Assembly (NCBI GenBank): GCA_029204225.1
Contig: CM055106.1
Location: forward strand, 21,149,285-21,213,284
Reading direction: 5' to 3'
DNA from: Diphasiastrum complanatum
Taxonomy: Eukaryota; Streptophyta; Lycopodiopsida; Lycopodiales; Lycopodiaceae
Length of the DNA: 64,000 bases
The stretch's first letter is position 1; each line of letters starts with the position of its first letter. The notes beneath the pieces were generated by a model, which searched no databases, had not been told where the DNA came from, and saw only the letters and a list, made by a program, of their open reading frames with translations. The translations under genes and the position numbers were made by a program. Positions 54,212-64,000 of the stretch are shown here, one piece after another.

Positions 54212-56478
54212 TTGCTTGTTTTTGAAGATTTTGGGGGGAGAAAGGTTGGAGAAGTAAGGTTGAAGTGCAAGGCGGGATCTCCTATGGCTCTTCGTGCTTA
54301 CGACAAGTCTCCCCTCAGTCTTGAGCAAAAGGAAAAGGCCAAGAAAGACGGATTATGCTTTTTCTGTCTTGGCAAGCATCTTACTAAAGATTGTCCTCGA
54401 CGTACGGGCAAGAAGCTCCATACTATGCAACGTCAAGATGAGGGCAAGGATGAGGAAATTTTGGATGACTTGTTGGTAAGTGATGATGAGGACACTCGAC
54501 GTGTCATGACTATTTCGGTGCGGAACCTTGTTCCAGAGGCACCAGTTTGTTACTTATCCACCAAGGTGCGAGAAGCTTATCAGTTTCCAGATGGTGAACT
54601 GATACGCACGAAGGGAAAATTGGAAGGTCATGACGTGCTCGTCTTGTTTGACACCGGTTCCTCGCATAATATCATCAATTCTCGTGTGGTGAAGAAATTT
54701 CACTTGGCTACTGTTCCATCTGATTACCGGTATACTGTTGAGATGCCAGATGGTAAGGGAACAGAGGTTTGGGATGAAAGAATCTCTCGGGCGTCTTTGT
54801 CTATTCAGACGTATACCGAGAAGTTAGATTTTGAAATCACTAAACTAGCTAAGTTTGATATTGTACCTGGTAAGCGGTGGCATGCAAGTAAGCAGCCCGC
54901 TATAGAGATTTCAAGTCACATGTGTATAAGTTCGGGCATGAGGGTATGTCTCATTTCTTAAAGGGGGAGAGACCATCTGTTGAGGGTCCTCTTGTTACCT
55001 ATATGCAAATAAAGAGAATGGAGATTCAGTATTTGTGGTTGTGTTATGTGAATGTTGATTCCAGTTTTGTTTCTTATGTTGGTAATAAGCAGATAAGCAC
55101 ACTCACTAATAAACCACAAGAAGCTTCATTTACTTTTGCATCCCCTAGTGCACATGTTTTTGCATTACAGCCTAGATGTGACCCAGCAAGTGAGTTGGAG
55201 AAGTCCATCCGCACGCAGTTTAAACATGTGCTAATTAGTAATATGCCAGAGGGATTGCCGCCTAGTCGGAACGTTGATCATCGTATTGAGCTCGTTCCAG
55301 GGGCAAGTCCGGTATGTAGGCCTCCTTATAGGATGAGCCTAAAAGAGGAAGAGGAAGTCAGAAAGATGTTGGAGGAGTATCTCAAGCTGGGGTACATTCG
55401 TCCGGGTTATTCACCTTTCGCCTCTCCTATTTTACTTGTTAAGAAAAAGAATGGTAGTTTCCGGATGTGTGTAGATTACAGGGGATTGAATAAGATCATT
55501 GTAAAGCACAGGTATCCGATGCCCAGGATTGATGATCTACTGGATGCGTTGCAAGGTGCAACCATTTTCAGTAAGATAGATCTCAAAAGTGGATACCATC
55601 AAATACAGATTCGAGATGAAGACGTCCAGAAGACGGCCTTCTGAACCCGTTTCGGTCATTATGAATTTTTGGTTATGCCATTTGGGTTAACCAATGCCCC
55701 AGCCACGTTCATGATGCTCATGAACGATGTCTTGCGAGACTATATGGGCAAGTTTGTCGTCAATTTCATTGACGATATATTGGTTTTTAGTAAAGCAGTT
55801 GAGGAACATGAGATTCATCTCAAGACCGTTTTGGGCAAGTTACAAGCTTTTGTCTTGTATGCCAATGCTCAGAAGACAGAGTTGTGTAAGACTCGTGTCG
55901 AGTATTTGGGTCATGCAGTGACAGCTGAGGGTATTTCGGTTGATCCAGCCAAGGTGGATGTGGTTAAGAAGTGGTCGAGGCTTGTCGATATACGCCAATT
56001 ACAGTCTTTCTTAGGCTTTTGTAAGTTCTACCGTCGGTTTGTTAGGAATTATTCTTGGATAGCTGCTCCTTTAACGGACCGGTTAAGGAAAAACAACACT
56101 TTGGTTCGATGGGATGCTGAAGCTCAGCAACGTTGTGAGAACTTGAAGGAGTCAGTGGCCACGGCTCCAGTTCTCAAGATTGTGGATACCCAGAAACCTT
56201 TTGACCTAGAGACGGATGCAAGTGGCATTGCCGTAGGTGCAATGTTGAGCCAAGAGGGTAGACCAGTAGCCTTTGAAAGTAAGAAGTTGACACCAGCTCA
56301 ACAGAGATATCCTACACACAAGCAAGAGCTGTATGCGATTATACATGCGCTCAAGGTGTGGAGACATTATTTATATGGCGCCGAGTTTTATGTGTACACT
56401 GATCATCATACTTTAAGGTATTGTTGCACTCAGCTAGATTTGAAGGGCCGCCAAGCTCGGTGGGCCGAGCTGATGTAG
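54212..56478 (+). pseudogene. gypsy-2 gag end, protease, RT and RNase H
   Basis: Only the C-terminal part of Gag remains, with a zinc knuckle CFFCLGKHLTKDC, one residue shorter than the usual C-x2-C-x4-H-x4-C. The protease has VLFDTGSSHNII (about 54640-54680). A frame change near 54920-54960 leads into RT ([43 protein letters not shown]). A TGA at 55642 replaces an expected Arg codon; downstream the frame is open through FIDDILVFSK (about 55770) and RNase H (LETDASGIAVGAML, YTDHHTLRYC) to TAG at 56476. Integrase is deleted. Confidence 0.88.
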
Positions 56479-56596
56479 GAATTTGGAAATTCGCTTCCGA
56501 AGAGGGAAGGAAAATGTGGTCGCTGATGCACTATCTCGTATACTGCATCAGATGAGCTTTATTGTGGTTGACAGTGGTCTCATGGAGGAGATTAAG

Positions 56597-56794
56597 ACCC
56601 TATGAGTCACTCAGTATTCACAGGTCACAGGGGCCATGCATGCCATATGGACTGATCACCCACAGGTGGATGCATGTGCCAGCTGACGAGAATAGCAGGT
56701 AGAAGGACTCAAAGAGGGGGTGCCTATGGTTGGGAGGTTCATTCTACACACCGGCTTCTAGGATTCACGAGCTTGGAGAGACTGGCTTGTGACA
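56597..56794 (+). repeat. 3' LTR of gypsy-2, 5' truncated
   Basis: Matches about 53940-54137 from CCCTATGAGTCAC to GTGACA. It is joined directly to the RNase H/integrase linker. Confidence 0.88.
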
Positions 56795-57337
56795 ATTACG
56801 AGCACATTGCAGGTGATAGGCTATTCTCCCATAGCATGTTGGTTGACGGCTGGTACGTTGGTTTCATTTCCTGATCAAGTTGTCTCTTTGACATGCAAAA
56901 TTTTAACCTTGTAGACGAAGATATTTGATTTGGAGCGCCAGGTTGACTTGCCTACGGACAACACCCAGCCCATGCCTGCAGATGACTTGGGCACACAGTT
57001 GATGGTAGAGAGAGAGAGGGAGCTTGCCGAGATAAGAGAGAGAGAGAGAGCTTGGGCTTGAGCACAGAGAGCCTCCATTGTATGAGGTAGATGAGCCAGT
57101 GTCAGAGGATGAGCAGGATGAGGATGAGACCATTCGGGTTGTGTTTGCCAGATCGGAGTGGGATGAGGCAGATGATATCGGTGTTGGGCACACGCCACGG
57201 GCAGGGGTCACAGGTGCATCACGTGGCAGAGGTGGGGCACATGGCACAGGTTATACCGGGAGACAGGCAGGGCACACAGGGGGGGCCAGTGGCATACCTA
57301 TCTATGTCGATATGATGGAGGAGTCTCTTGATAGAGG
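56795..57337 (+). pseudogene. hAT-A copy 4, third segment (end of exon 3, intron 3, exon 4 start)
   Basis: Resumes ATTACGAGCACATTGCAG, passes the intron and enters exon 4 (KIFDLERQVDLPTDN, later YEVDEPVSEDEQDEDET). A frame change lies in the GA-rich stretch near 57030. It ends with AGAGG, duplicated after gypsy-3. Confidence 0.85.
57333..57337 (+). other. Target site duplication of gypsy-3, left copy
   Basis: AGAGG; the right copy is 62420-62424, after which hAT exon 4 continues (AGAGGGCAGAGTG, as in copy 1). Confidence 0.92.
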
Positions 57338-57693
57338 TGTTACGAGCTCGTAACCAGTGCCGAACCCTAGAGAACACAGATAGGTCAGATACCACACTCA
57401 GGGTCGTGTCCAGCGTACATGACCAACAGGGCAAGACAGTGTGAGTAGTGTGCCCCAGCACGGTCCATAGCCATGGCGAGCCTAACACAGCCTAGGGACC
57501 CTGTCAGCAGGATAGGGCCCCCAGTTGGGTCCCGACGTGCAGTCGGCCACGTCAGTGCCACGTGGCCGACACTTGGCAGTTGCATGCTACCAGTCCTCAC
57601 ACTGGGCTAGGAGGGGCTTACTCTATCATGGAGTAGGCAAGGTTGGGTGGATCAGTTAGTGTTTGCCCTACTGTGGTGTTAGGATCTATTACA
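57338..57693 (+). repeat. 5' LTR of gypsy-3 (356 bp)
   Basis: TGTTACGAGCTC to CTATTACA. Confidence 0.93.
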
Positions 57694-57694
57694 C

Positions 57695-57706
57695 TGGTAT
57701 CAGAGC
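57695..57706 (+). promoter_or_regulatory. Primer-binding site of gypsy-3
   Basis: TGGTATCAGAGC one base after the LTR. Confidence 0.87.
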
Positions 57707-58607
57707 CATCTCCATCCTAGGGAGTTCAAGAGCGGCAAAGAGAAAGCTATCAGAAGATAGGAAATATTTCTCAGTTTCTCAGAAAAGATTAGAGGAGGAG
57801 AATCGTTGTAGGTGCAGCCTTCAAACCCTTGAAATTCACTGAGAATTTACAATTCTAGGAAGTAGAATTCCTATGTAGGTAAGTCGCTAGACAGGTAGCA
57901 ATCTATCTCTATTTTCAGGGAACTGATTGTAGTTTTCAAAAAGGAATTTCAGTAGAGCTGAGCGGATTCTGGAAAGGAAGGATAGTACAGCTCCATCGCT
58001 GTAGAAACAGCAAGCTACCTCTGAATTTCCAGAAGAATCTGAGAAATTTTGAGGGGTTTTCAGAGTAAACTTCCCTAGGAGGGCCAGCGCTGGACAGGGT
58101 AGTGAAAAAGTTAAATTTCATCCTTGTTTTTTGAGAATTTTCAGGAGTTTGAGCTTCAAACTTACTTGCTACAGACCAGCGACCTACAGGCTGAGATCAA
58201 ATCAGAGATTCAAGGTGATTTTAGAGCTGTAAATTGGACAAATCGGGCCGGACAGGTTGCTGTCCAACCAGCGAGGGCAGGGACATCAAAAATTCCGGAT
58301 TTCTTTTTGTAAAATTCCGGTTTTCACTCAATTTGTTGGAGCCCCACACCTGAAATCAGATCAGTCAGCTGCTCAACTCAAACACCGGAAAATTTGGCAC
58401 CATTTTGAAGCTTCAAACTGGCATTTTCCGGGTTAGCAGGTCTGAAATCTTGGGGAAAAGAGCTGAAAGGGTTCCTTTTCGTAATTTCTTTCGAAGTACA
58501 GTCCTCAGAAACAGCTAAGTCATCTTTCCTTTCCCTTGTACAGTTGTAAATTAGTCTTTTTGACTTTTTTCATCAGAAGTTAAGGTACCTCTCTTTCAGT
58601 TTCCAAG
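57707..58607 (+). other. Leader region of gypsy-3
   Basis: 900 bp between primer site and Gag start without a supported ORF; it corresponds to the leader of gypsy-beta at 12115-12983. Confidence 0.6.
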
Positions 58608-59706
58608 ATGACAACTCCTCAGGGACCTGATCAACCCCCGGAGAGAGGCTTCGACGAACTTGAAATAGAAGCCTTGGCTTACAGTAAAGGGAAAGAACCT
58701 ACGAAAATGGAAGAACAGGAACAGTTCGCCGAAGAACTCGACGAACTGGTTACCAAGGAGCAGTTTCTCCAGTTGGTAACAGAAGTGGATGAACTGAAGC
58801 TGGCATTAGCCAATTTCAAGTCCAGTGTGGATGACTCGTTCGTTGAACTCAAGAGCTTGATTTTGAGTTCCGCGAAAGGAAGCCTTCCCTCCACTTCTCA
58901 GTTATCCCCTTCTCCACTTCCATCAGTTTCGGGTGAGACTTTGCGGTCTCACCCCAGTGTCTTTAAAGATTTAAAGCCTCCTACTTTTATTGGGGAAGAG
59001 AAGGATAGAAACGTAGACATTCTACAAACCTTCCTCAGCAAATGGAAGAACATTCATGCTCTTAAACAGACCCCTGACCATTTGCAAGCTATTGAGGCCA
59101 GTCTTTCCTTAGGGCCTATGGCCTATAAGTGGTGGTTAAATCTCCAGGAGACTGGGCAGACTCCCCGGTCATGGAAAGCTTTTGAAAAAGCTTTCCTAAG
59201 AGAATTTCTACCAGAAAATGAACTTGATAGAGCCTGGGAAGCCTGGGAAAGAACAGTAATGGACAAGTCCCTCATCCAATATATCTCGCAGTATCGAGAA
59301 GCAATTTTAAAGATTAAAAATATGGATGATTATCAGAAAATCAGGGGATTTGTCCGTGGCCTCAAAGATGAATATAAAGTAGAGGTCCAAAGAAACTCGC
59401 CTACTACCCTTGAGCAAGCTCTCAAATATGCTCAAATCTATGATGATTCAGTGGGTAGGAAGAGGGCGAGACAACAGCCACTTTCTGAGCAGCCTCCTCA
59501 GAAAGACTTTCAATTTAAAAAGAAAGAAAGAAGATAAATTTAAAGGTGAAGCTCCTCAGAAACACCCTTCACTCATACAGCCCTTAAAACCAGATGATTT
59601 TGAGAAAGCCAAACAAGAACGTTTGTGCTTTGTGTGTATGGGCAAGGGACACACAGTCAGACAGTGTCCCAAGGGGCCTTTCACTAAAAAAGATAAGAAA
59701 TGCTAA
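58608..59706 (+). pseudogene. gypsy-3 gag
   Basis: Ty3/gypsy capsid protein. From ATG 58608 ([19 protein letters not shown]) the frame is open for 309 codons: an acidic helical N terminus, the Gag core ([46 protein letters not shown]). A short deletion near 59523 relative to gypsy-beta shifts the frame, so the zinc knuckle [15 protein letters not shown] (about 59626-59670) lies in the next frame. It stops at the pol deletion junction 59700/59701. Confidence 0.88.
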
Positions 59707-60499
59707 ACAATCCAAGTGTGAATTCTTCGTTGAAGAAGTAGCATATTTGGGTCACATTATCTCTTTAGATGGGATTAAGATGGACCCAAATAAGGTTAAA
59801 GCCATACTCAGTTGGCTGAGACCTCAGAGTATTTTGGAACTTCAGATCTTTCTTGGTTTGGCGGGATATTACAGACGATTTGTCAAGGAATATGCTCAGA
59901 TAGCAGTTCCCATGACAAATCTTCTTAAGGGGAAGGGAAAGGAGTTCATTTGGGAGTCCGCACAGCAGGAGAGCTTTGATGCTCTCAAAACAGCTTTAGC
60001 TACAGCACCAGTTTTAAAAGTCGTCGACCCCAATCAGCCATTTGTGGTCGAAACAAATGCTAGCGACTTTGCAGTTGGTGCTGTGCTAACTCAGGGTGGA
60101 CGACCAGTTGAGTTTGAGAGTAAAAAACTCGAGCCAGCTCAGACTAGGTACAATGCCTATCAAAAGGAACTCTTTTCTATAGTCCATGCCCTTAAGACTT
60201 GGAGGCATTATTTGTATGGTGCCAACTTTGAGGTCCTGACAGACCATGAAAGTCTCAGATACCTTTGCAATCAACCTGAGCTTAGAGGTCGGAAAGCTTG
60301 TTGGGATGAGTTGATGCAAGAGTTTGACATGTCTGTCAGATATAGACGTGGAAAATTCAATACAGTAGCAGATGCCCTTAGCAGAATGCCTATGATAAAC
60401 GAGCTGAGTTTTACTCAGATTCGTGATGAGTTACTCGAGTCCTTGAGAGGGAAATGCCAGCATGATGCATTCTTCTCTACTATCTGGAACTCAGTCTAG
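59701..60499 (+). pseudogene. gypsy-3 RT tail and RNase H
   Basis: The sequence re-enters pol at [20 protein letters not shown], after the RT catalytic motif. Compared with gypsy-beta, the bases equivalent to 14071-15401 are absent. The thumb/connection and RNase H ([28 protein letters not shown]) are open to a TAG at 60497. The first RNase H Asp is replaced: VVETNASDF where gypsy-beta has VVETDASDF. Confidence 0.88.
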
Positions 60500-60652
60500 A
60501 GCAGACAGTTACAGACTCTAGAACCAGTTCTCGGGGCTGGTGCCAGTTCATCCAAGAATACGGCAGCTTCCGTTGAGGATGATGATGAGTCCGAGTATAC
60601 GGCGTCAGATGACGTTGAGGATTCTGAGCCTGTATTACCCAAGCAAACCCCA

Positions 60653-62050
60653 GTGGTTGAGGGTCAGTTGACTCAAGGATTCAAATGGAAACAATATTCC
60701 ATTCAGGATGAGTACTTGCTCTATAGAGATAGAGTATCTGTCCCCAATTCAGAGGATTATAGGCAGCAGGTCCTATATGAATGTCATGACAATCCTAGTG
60801 CGGGACACCCATGCATACAGAAGACCTATGAGCTTCTTCGTAGGCAATTTTTCTGGCCCAGTATGAAAAAGGACGTCCACCAGTATGTAACCAGTTGCCA
60901 GAAATGTCAAGTAAACAAAGCAGAGCGTTTAAAGGCAGGAGGGTTGTTGCATCCCTTAGAAATACCAGCTGGTAAATGGGAGAGTATCTCCATGGATTTT
61001 ATAGTAGGCCTGCCTAAAACCCAAAAGGATAATGACACTATATGGGTCACAGTTGACCGTCTGACCAAAATGGCTCATTTTATTCCGACCAAAACAACCG
61101 TTAGAGCTCCAGAGTTAGCGAGGTTGTTTGTAGACGGGCTATTTAAATTGTACGGTCTACCTTCCGGCATAGTCAGCGACCGGGACAGTAAGTTTACTGG
61201 AAATTTTTGGAGGGCAATATTCCATCATCTCCATACTAAACTTAATATGAGTACCACCGGCCATCCACAGACGGACGGTCAAACAGAGAGGGTAAATCAG
61301 GTGCTGGAGGATATGCTTCGTGCATACGTCAGCAAGAAGCAGACTAATTGGGAGGAGTATCTCTCGATATTAGAGTTTGCTTACAACAATACCAAACATT
61401 CAGCTACGGGATACAGCCCATTTATGCTGATGTACGGTTTTCAGCCACGCTCACCCACAGCTGTAGGTTTTAAACAAGAAAAAGTTGAAGCAGCCAAAAA
61501 CTTTTTAGAGGACCTAAACCAGATGATAGAACATGCTAAGCGTAGCATTAGGCAGTCCCAGGATCGAGCCAGGCATTATGTAGATCCACACAGACGAGAT
61601 GTGCAGTTCTCCACTGGTGAGAAAGTCTACTTGAGAGTCCCAGTCGACTCTAAAACCCTCAAATCAGGAGTGTGTGCTAAGTTGTCTCCAAGGTATTGTG
61701 GTCCCTTTACCATCAGTAGGAGACTAGGCGAGGTCACCTATGAACTAGAACTCCCACACAGCAGTAAGATTTTTCCAGTCTTTCATGTAAGTCAGTTACG
61801 AAAAGCCTTAACCAGATCAGACAATCTGGTAGGGGACAATGTTCTAGTTCTCCCATTGGATCCTCAGCAACCTCCACATGAACCAGAGGAGATTCTTGAT
61901 GGTAGAGAGACGCAAACTCGTCATACTCTATACCGAGAATATCTGGTTAAGTGGAATGATCAGCCTGTTGAGAATGCCACTTGGGAAAGAGGCAGCGTCC
62001 TTCGCAAGATTTTTTCAGACTTTGTCTTAGAGGACCAAGACGGTTCTTAA
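60653..62050 (+). CDS. gypsy-3 integrase with chromodomain (open reading frame)
   Basis: 465 codons without interruption, though part of a defective polyprotein. It carries the HHCC zinc region (H of YECHDNPSAGHP, CQKCQVNKAERL), the integrase core with SMDFIVGLPK (first Asp), GIVSDRDSKF (second Asp) and HPQTDGQTERVNQVLED (catalytic Glu), a GPY/F-like region ([19 protein letters not shown]) and a C-terminal chromodomain (YREYLVKWNDQPVENATWE). The chromodomain marks it as a plant chromovirus. The ATG at 60653 is simply the first in the open stretch; in a working element it would be cut from a Gag-Pol precursor. Confidence 0.88.
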   Translation: MVEGQLTQGFKWKQYSIQDEYLLYRDRVSVPNSEDYRQQVLYECHDNPSAGHPCIQKTYELLRRQFFWPSMKKDVHQYVTSCQKCQVNKAERLKAGGLLHPLEIPAGKWESISMDFIVGLPKTQKDNDTIWVTVDRLTKMAHFIPTKTTVRAPELARLFVDGLFKLYGLPSGIVSDRDSKFTGNFWRAIFHHLHTKLNMSTTGHPQTDGQTERVNQVLEDMLRAYVSKKQTNWEEYLSILEFAYNNTKHSATGYSPFMLMYGFQPRSPTAVGFKQEKVEAAKNFLEDLNQMIEHAKRSIRQSQDRARHYVDPHRRDVQFSTGEKVYLRVPVDSKTLKSGVCAKLSPRYCGPFTISRRLGEVTYELELPHSSKIFPVFHVSQLRKALTRSDNLVGDNVLVLPLDPQQPPHEPEEILDGRETQTRHTLYREYLVKWNDQPVENATWERGSVLRKIFSDFVLEDQDGS

Positions 62051-62061
62051 GGGGGAGGGAG
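62049..62061 (+). other. Polypurine tract of gypsy-3
   Basis: AAGGGGGAGGGAG directly before the 3' LTR. Confidence 0.85.
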
Positions 62062-62419
62062 TGTTACGAGCTCGTAACCAGTGCCGAACCCTAGAGAACA
62101 CAGATAGGTCAGATACCACAGTCAGGGTCGTGTCCAGCATACATGACCAATAGGGCAAGACAGTGTGAGTAGTGTGCCCCAGCACGGTCCATAGCCATGG
62201 TGGGCCTAACACAGCCTAGGGACCCTGTCAGCAGGATAGGGCCCCCAGTTGGGTCCCGACGTGCAGTCGGCCACGTCAGTGACACGTGGCCGACACTTGG
62301 CAGCTGCATGCTACCAGTCCTCACACTGGGCTAGGAGGGGCTTACTCTATATCAGGGAGTAGGCAAGGTTGGGTGGATCAGTTAGTGTTTGCCCTACTGT
62401 GGTGTTAGGATCTATTACA
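62062..62419 (+). repeat. 3' LTR of gypsy-3 (358 bp)
   Basis: Direct repeat of 57338-57693, from TGTTACGAGCTC to CTATTACA, followed by the target duplication AGAGG. Confidence 0.93.
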
Positions 62420-63396
62420 AGAGGGCAGAGTGATTTACATGCCGGTCCCGCAATTATTTGGATGCGTGCAGTACAGAGTCATGGCCATTACTACGACAAC
62501 ACACCAGATGACTTTGATTGGACCGATTGGGAGGCCATGCAGGGTCTACAGGGTGCACATGATGAGGCACAGGATGATTCAGGGGATGGTGCGCAGGATG
62601 AGGCCCAGAGCCCAGAGCATTTGTATTCAGATGCCCCGCTAGACGACTTGATTGCCACATTGGATTCAGAGGCCCAACAGACGCCGAGTGTCAGGGCACC
62701 CCCATCATCTCTTGCTAGCATGCCATACACAGTCCCAGCCAGAGCAGCTACATGAGGTGCCTACAGTTCCTCCAGTTCCTCAGAGGGTATATGTGCGCCG
62801 CACAGCACCTCCAGTGCCACTGATGCCATTGAGGCTTGCAGCCCCTCCATCGCCGTCCACTTCTGCAGCACCAGGTCTCCATGGCAGGCCACCATCTGTG
62901 CCCAGGTTTTCTCTTGCAGCGCCCACATCCACAGTGGCAACACCCACTTCACATCCTACTCTTTTGGCAGGGATACCCCTCTTTGGCTTCCCTATCTCAG
63001 CCGGCCTCATCTTGGGCCCAACCTAGCTAGCCAGGTGATTTGCATGGGGGTGATGAGGCGTCGACAGCTCCCCTCTTCCGCAAGAGACCAGGAAGGCCCA
63101 AGGGTGCACCGAGCAAGAAAGGCAGAGCACAGAAATAGCCAGGGAAGAGAGGACGACCTCACAAGGCTCCAGGTACAGCCAGAGATACACAGTCACATTC
63201 AGCTGGAGCAGGTCTAGTTGGTTTGGCTTGCTTGGGGGCTGATGCGGAGGCAGATTGGGAGGATGTGGATGACGAGTCCTCTTCGGATACAGAGTTTATG
63301 CCAGTTCCAGACAGGCATAGATATCGGTTGCGAGAGTCAACTCGGGGCACTGAGTTGTCTTCGGAGCATTCGTCTGAGTCAGAGCCAGAGCATTGA
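62420..63396 (+). pseudogene. hAT-A copy 4, fourth segment (end of exon 4 with AT-hook)
   Basis: Continues the exon 4 tail (GLQGAHDEA, QSPEHLYSD, a Pro-rich region with several frameshifts) and the AT-hooks RKRPGRPKGAPSKKG (about 63078-63120) and GKRGRPHKAPG. It ends with the family stop codon at 63394-63396. Confidence 0.85.
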
Positions 63397-64000
63397 TTGT
63401 AGCTCTGTTATTTTGCTTTTAGCAGTTTGATATCATGTTCCATGTTTGGCGGCCAGATGGTCGAACACTGTATTCGGACCATTTTACATATTATATCCAG
63501 TGTTGGACGTACTTTATTTGTTGTACATTGTGTATTTGTTGATTTGTAAATGTGATGCTTTGTTTTCAATTTTATTTCGAATTGTATGTGCGTGTGTGAA
63601 TCGTATTTTCAATTGGTTTCAACTGCAGAGATTGATAGCAGATGCACTTCACAGAAATACACGCCCCCTGATAGCATTTCATAAACACATACATTACATT
63701 ACACCAGGCACGCGTTGCACAAAAAGCACACTGTACATTAGCATTTAGTGTCTAACATAGTGTAAAGAACAGCCCCAGCGGTATATGGCGAGATACGTAT
63801 TGTTATTTTGATACATCTGTTGAATTTTTTGGGCCTAATCTACATTAAAAAAAGCAATTTTTATTAGAAAATTAATGAGGGTCAGACTCGCAATCCCCCC
63901 AAATGTGCTCGAACCCGAGAAGCGTTCCCTATGAACTACTTTCGACAAAAAGGGCAACGACACTTTTTGTCGGGCCACAACAACACCTCATCCCAAATGG
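63397..64000. other. 3' part of hAT copy 4 and unassigned right edge
   Basis: Up to about 63780 the sequence follows the 3' UTR of family A loosely. It diverges before ORF2, so ORF2 and the 3' terminal repeat are lost or beyond recognition. At 63943-63952 and 63963-63972 a perfect 10-bp inverted repeat CGACAAAAAG/CTTTTTGTCG with a 10-bp loop occurs; its meaning is unknown. Confidence 0.45.

Larger units (their letters stand above)
53660..56794 (+). mobile_element. gypsy-2, internally deleted, inserted in hAT copy 4 exon 3
   Basis: Complete 5' LTR, primer site, end of Gag, protease, RT and RNase H, then a deletion that removes integrase and the first ~280 bp of the 3' LTR. Flanked by the 5-bp duplication ATTAC. 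Confidence 0.9.
57338..62419 (+). mobile_element. gypsy-3, chromovirus-type, full ends but RT core deleted
   Basis: Both LTRs, primer site, polypurine tract and a perfect 5-bp duplication are present. The LTRs differ by roughly ten changes in 356-358 bp by eye, so it is the youngest gypsy element here. About 1.3 kb of pol (protease, most of RT) is missing. It belongs to the family of gypsy-beta. Confidence 0.92.

Noticed and set aside
63880-63975. tRNA- or SINE-like segment with GAACCCGAGAAGCG
   Set aside because: I could not fold a tRNA or find A and B boxes with proper spacing; only a short hairpin is supported.
1-64000. CRISPR arrays, bacterial operons, rRNA or tRNA genes
   Set aside because: None seen; the sequence is plant nuclear DNA dominated by transposable elements.

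Overview
This is a repeat-rich block of a land-plant nuclear genome. Short exons separated by very long, transposon-filled introns and the dominance of Ty1/copia, Ty3/gypsy and hAT elements point to a large plant genome. I cannot place the species. A gymnosperm or another large-genome lineage would fit, but that is only an inference.

The one host gene I can support is on the + strand. Four exons (7972-8057, 8167-8607, 20235-20342, 23058-23148) join in perfect phase into the N-terminal part of a plant PTAR1-like protein (protein prenyltransferase alpha-subunit repeat family). Intron 2 is 11.6 kb. It holds two gypsy remnants, a small TRIM-like LTR element joined to a pyruvate dehydrogenase E1-alpha fragment, and a LINE tail. 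Intron 3 (2.7 kb) holds a ~260-bp inverted-repeat structure. After exon 4 no further exon is visible, so intron 4 is either longer than 40 kb or the gene is broken.

Layout: 1-6041, two copia copies of one family joined through a shared LTR; 6042-7390, 3' end of a minus-strand copia; 7391-23148, the PTAR1-like gene and its intronic elements; 24019-47798, a chain of hAT-type elements separated by (TA)n tracts; 47799-63800, one old hAT copy cut into pieces by three different gypsy elements. Two of those gypsy insertions are proved by perfect 5-bp target duplications.

The most interesting system is the hAT family ('family A'). The copy at 24019-30264 is about 6.2 kb, starts CATAGG, ends CTATG, and carries an uninterrupted four-exon transposase (1336 codons by phase) with a BED finger, DUF659/RNase H-like core, hAT C-terminal domain and a long tail with two AT-hooks. 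A second small gene (ORF2) lies on the opposite strand near the 3' end and is kept in two other copies. Complete or short family A elements repeatedly border (TA)n tracts. A second, diverged family ('family B', 32316-35923) shares intron positions, an AT-hook tail and (TA)n flanks. I propose that the AT-hook tail steers insertion into TA microsatellites; this is a hypothesis from sequence context, not shown.
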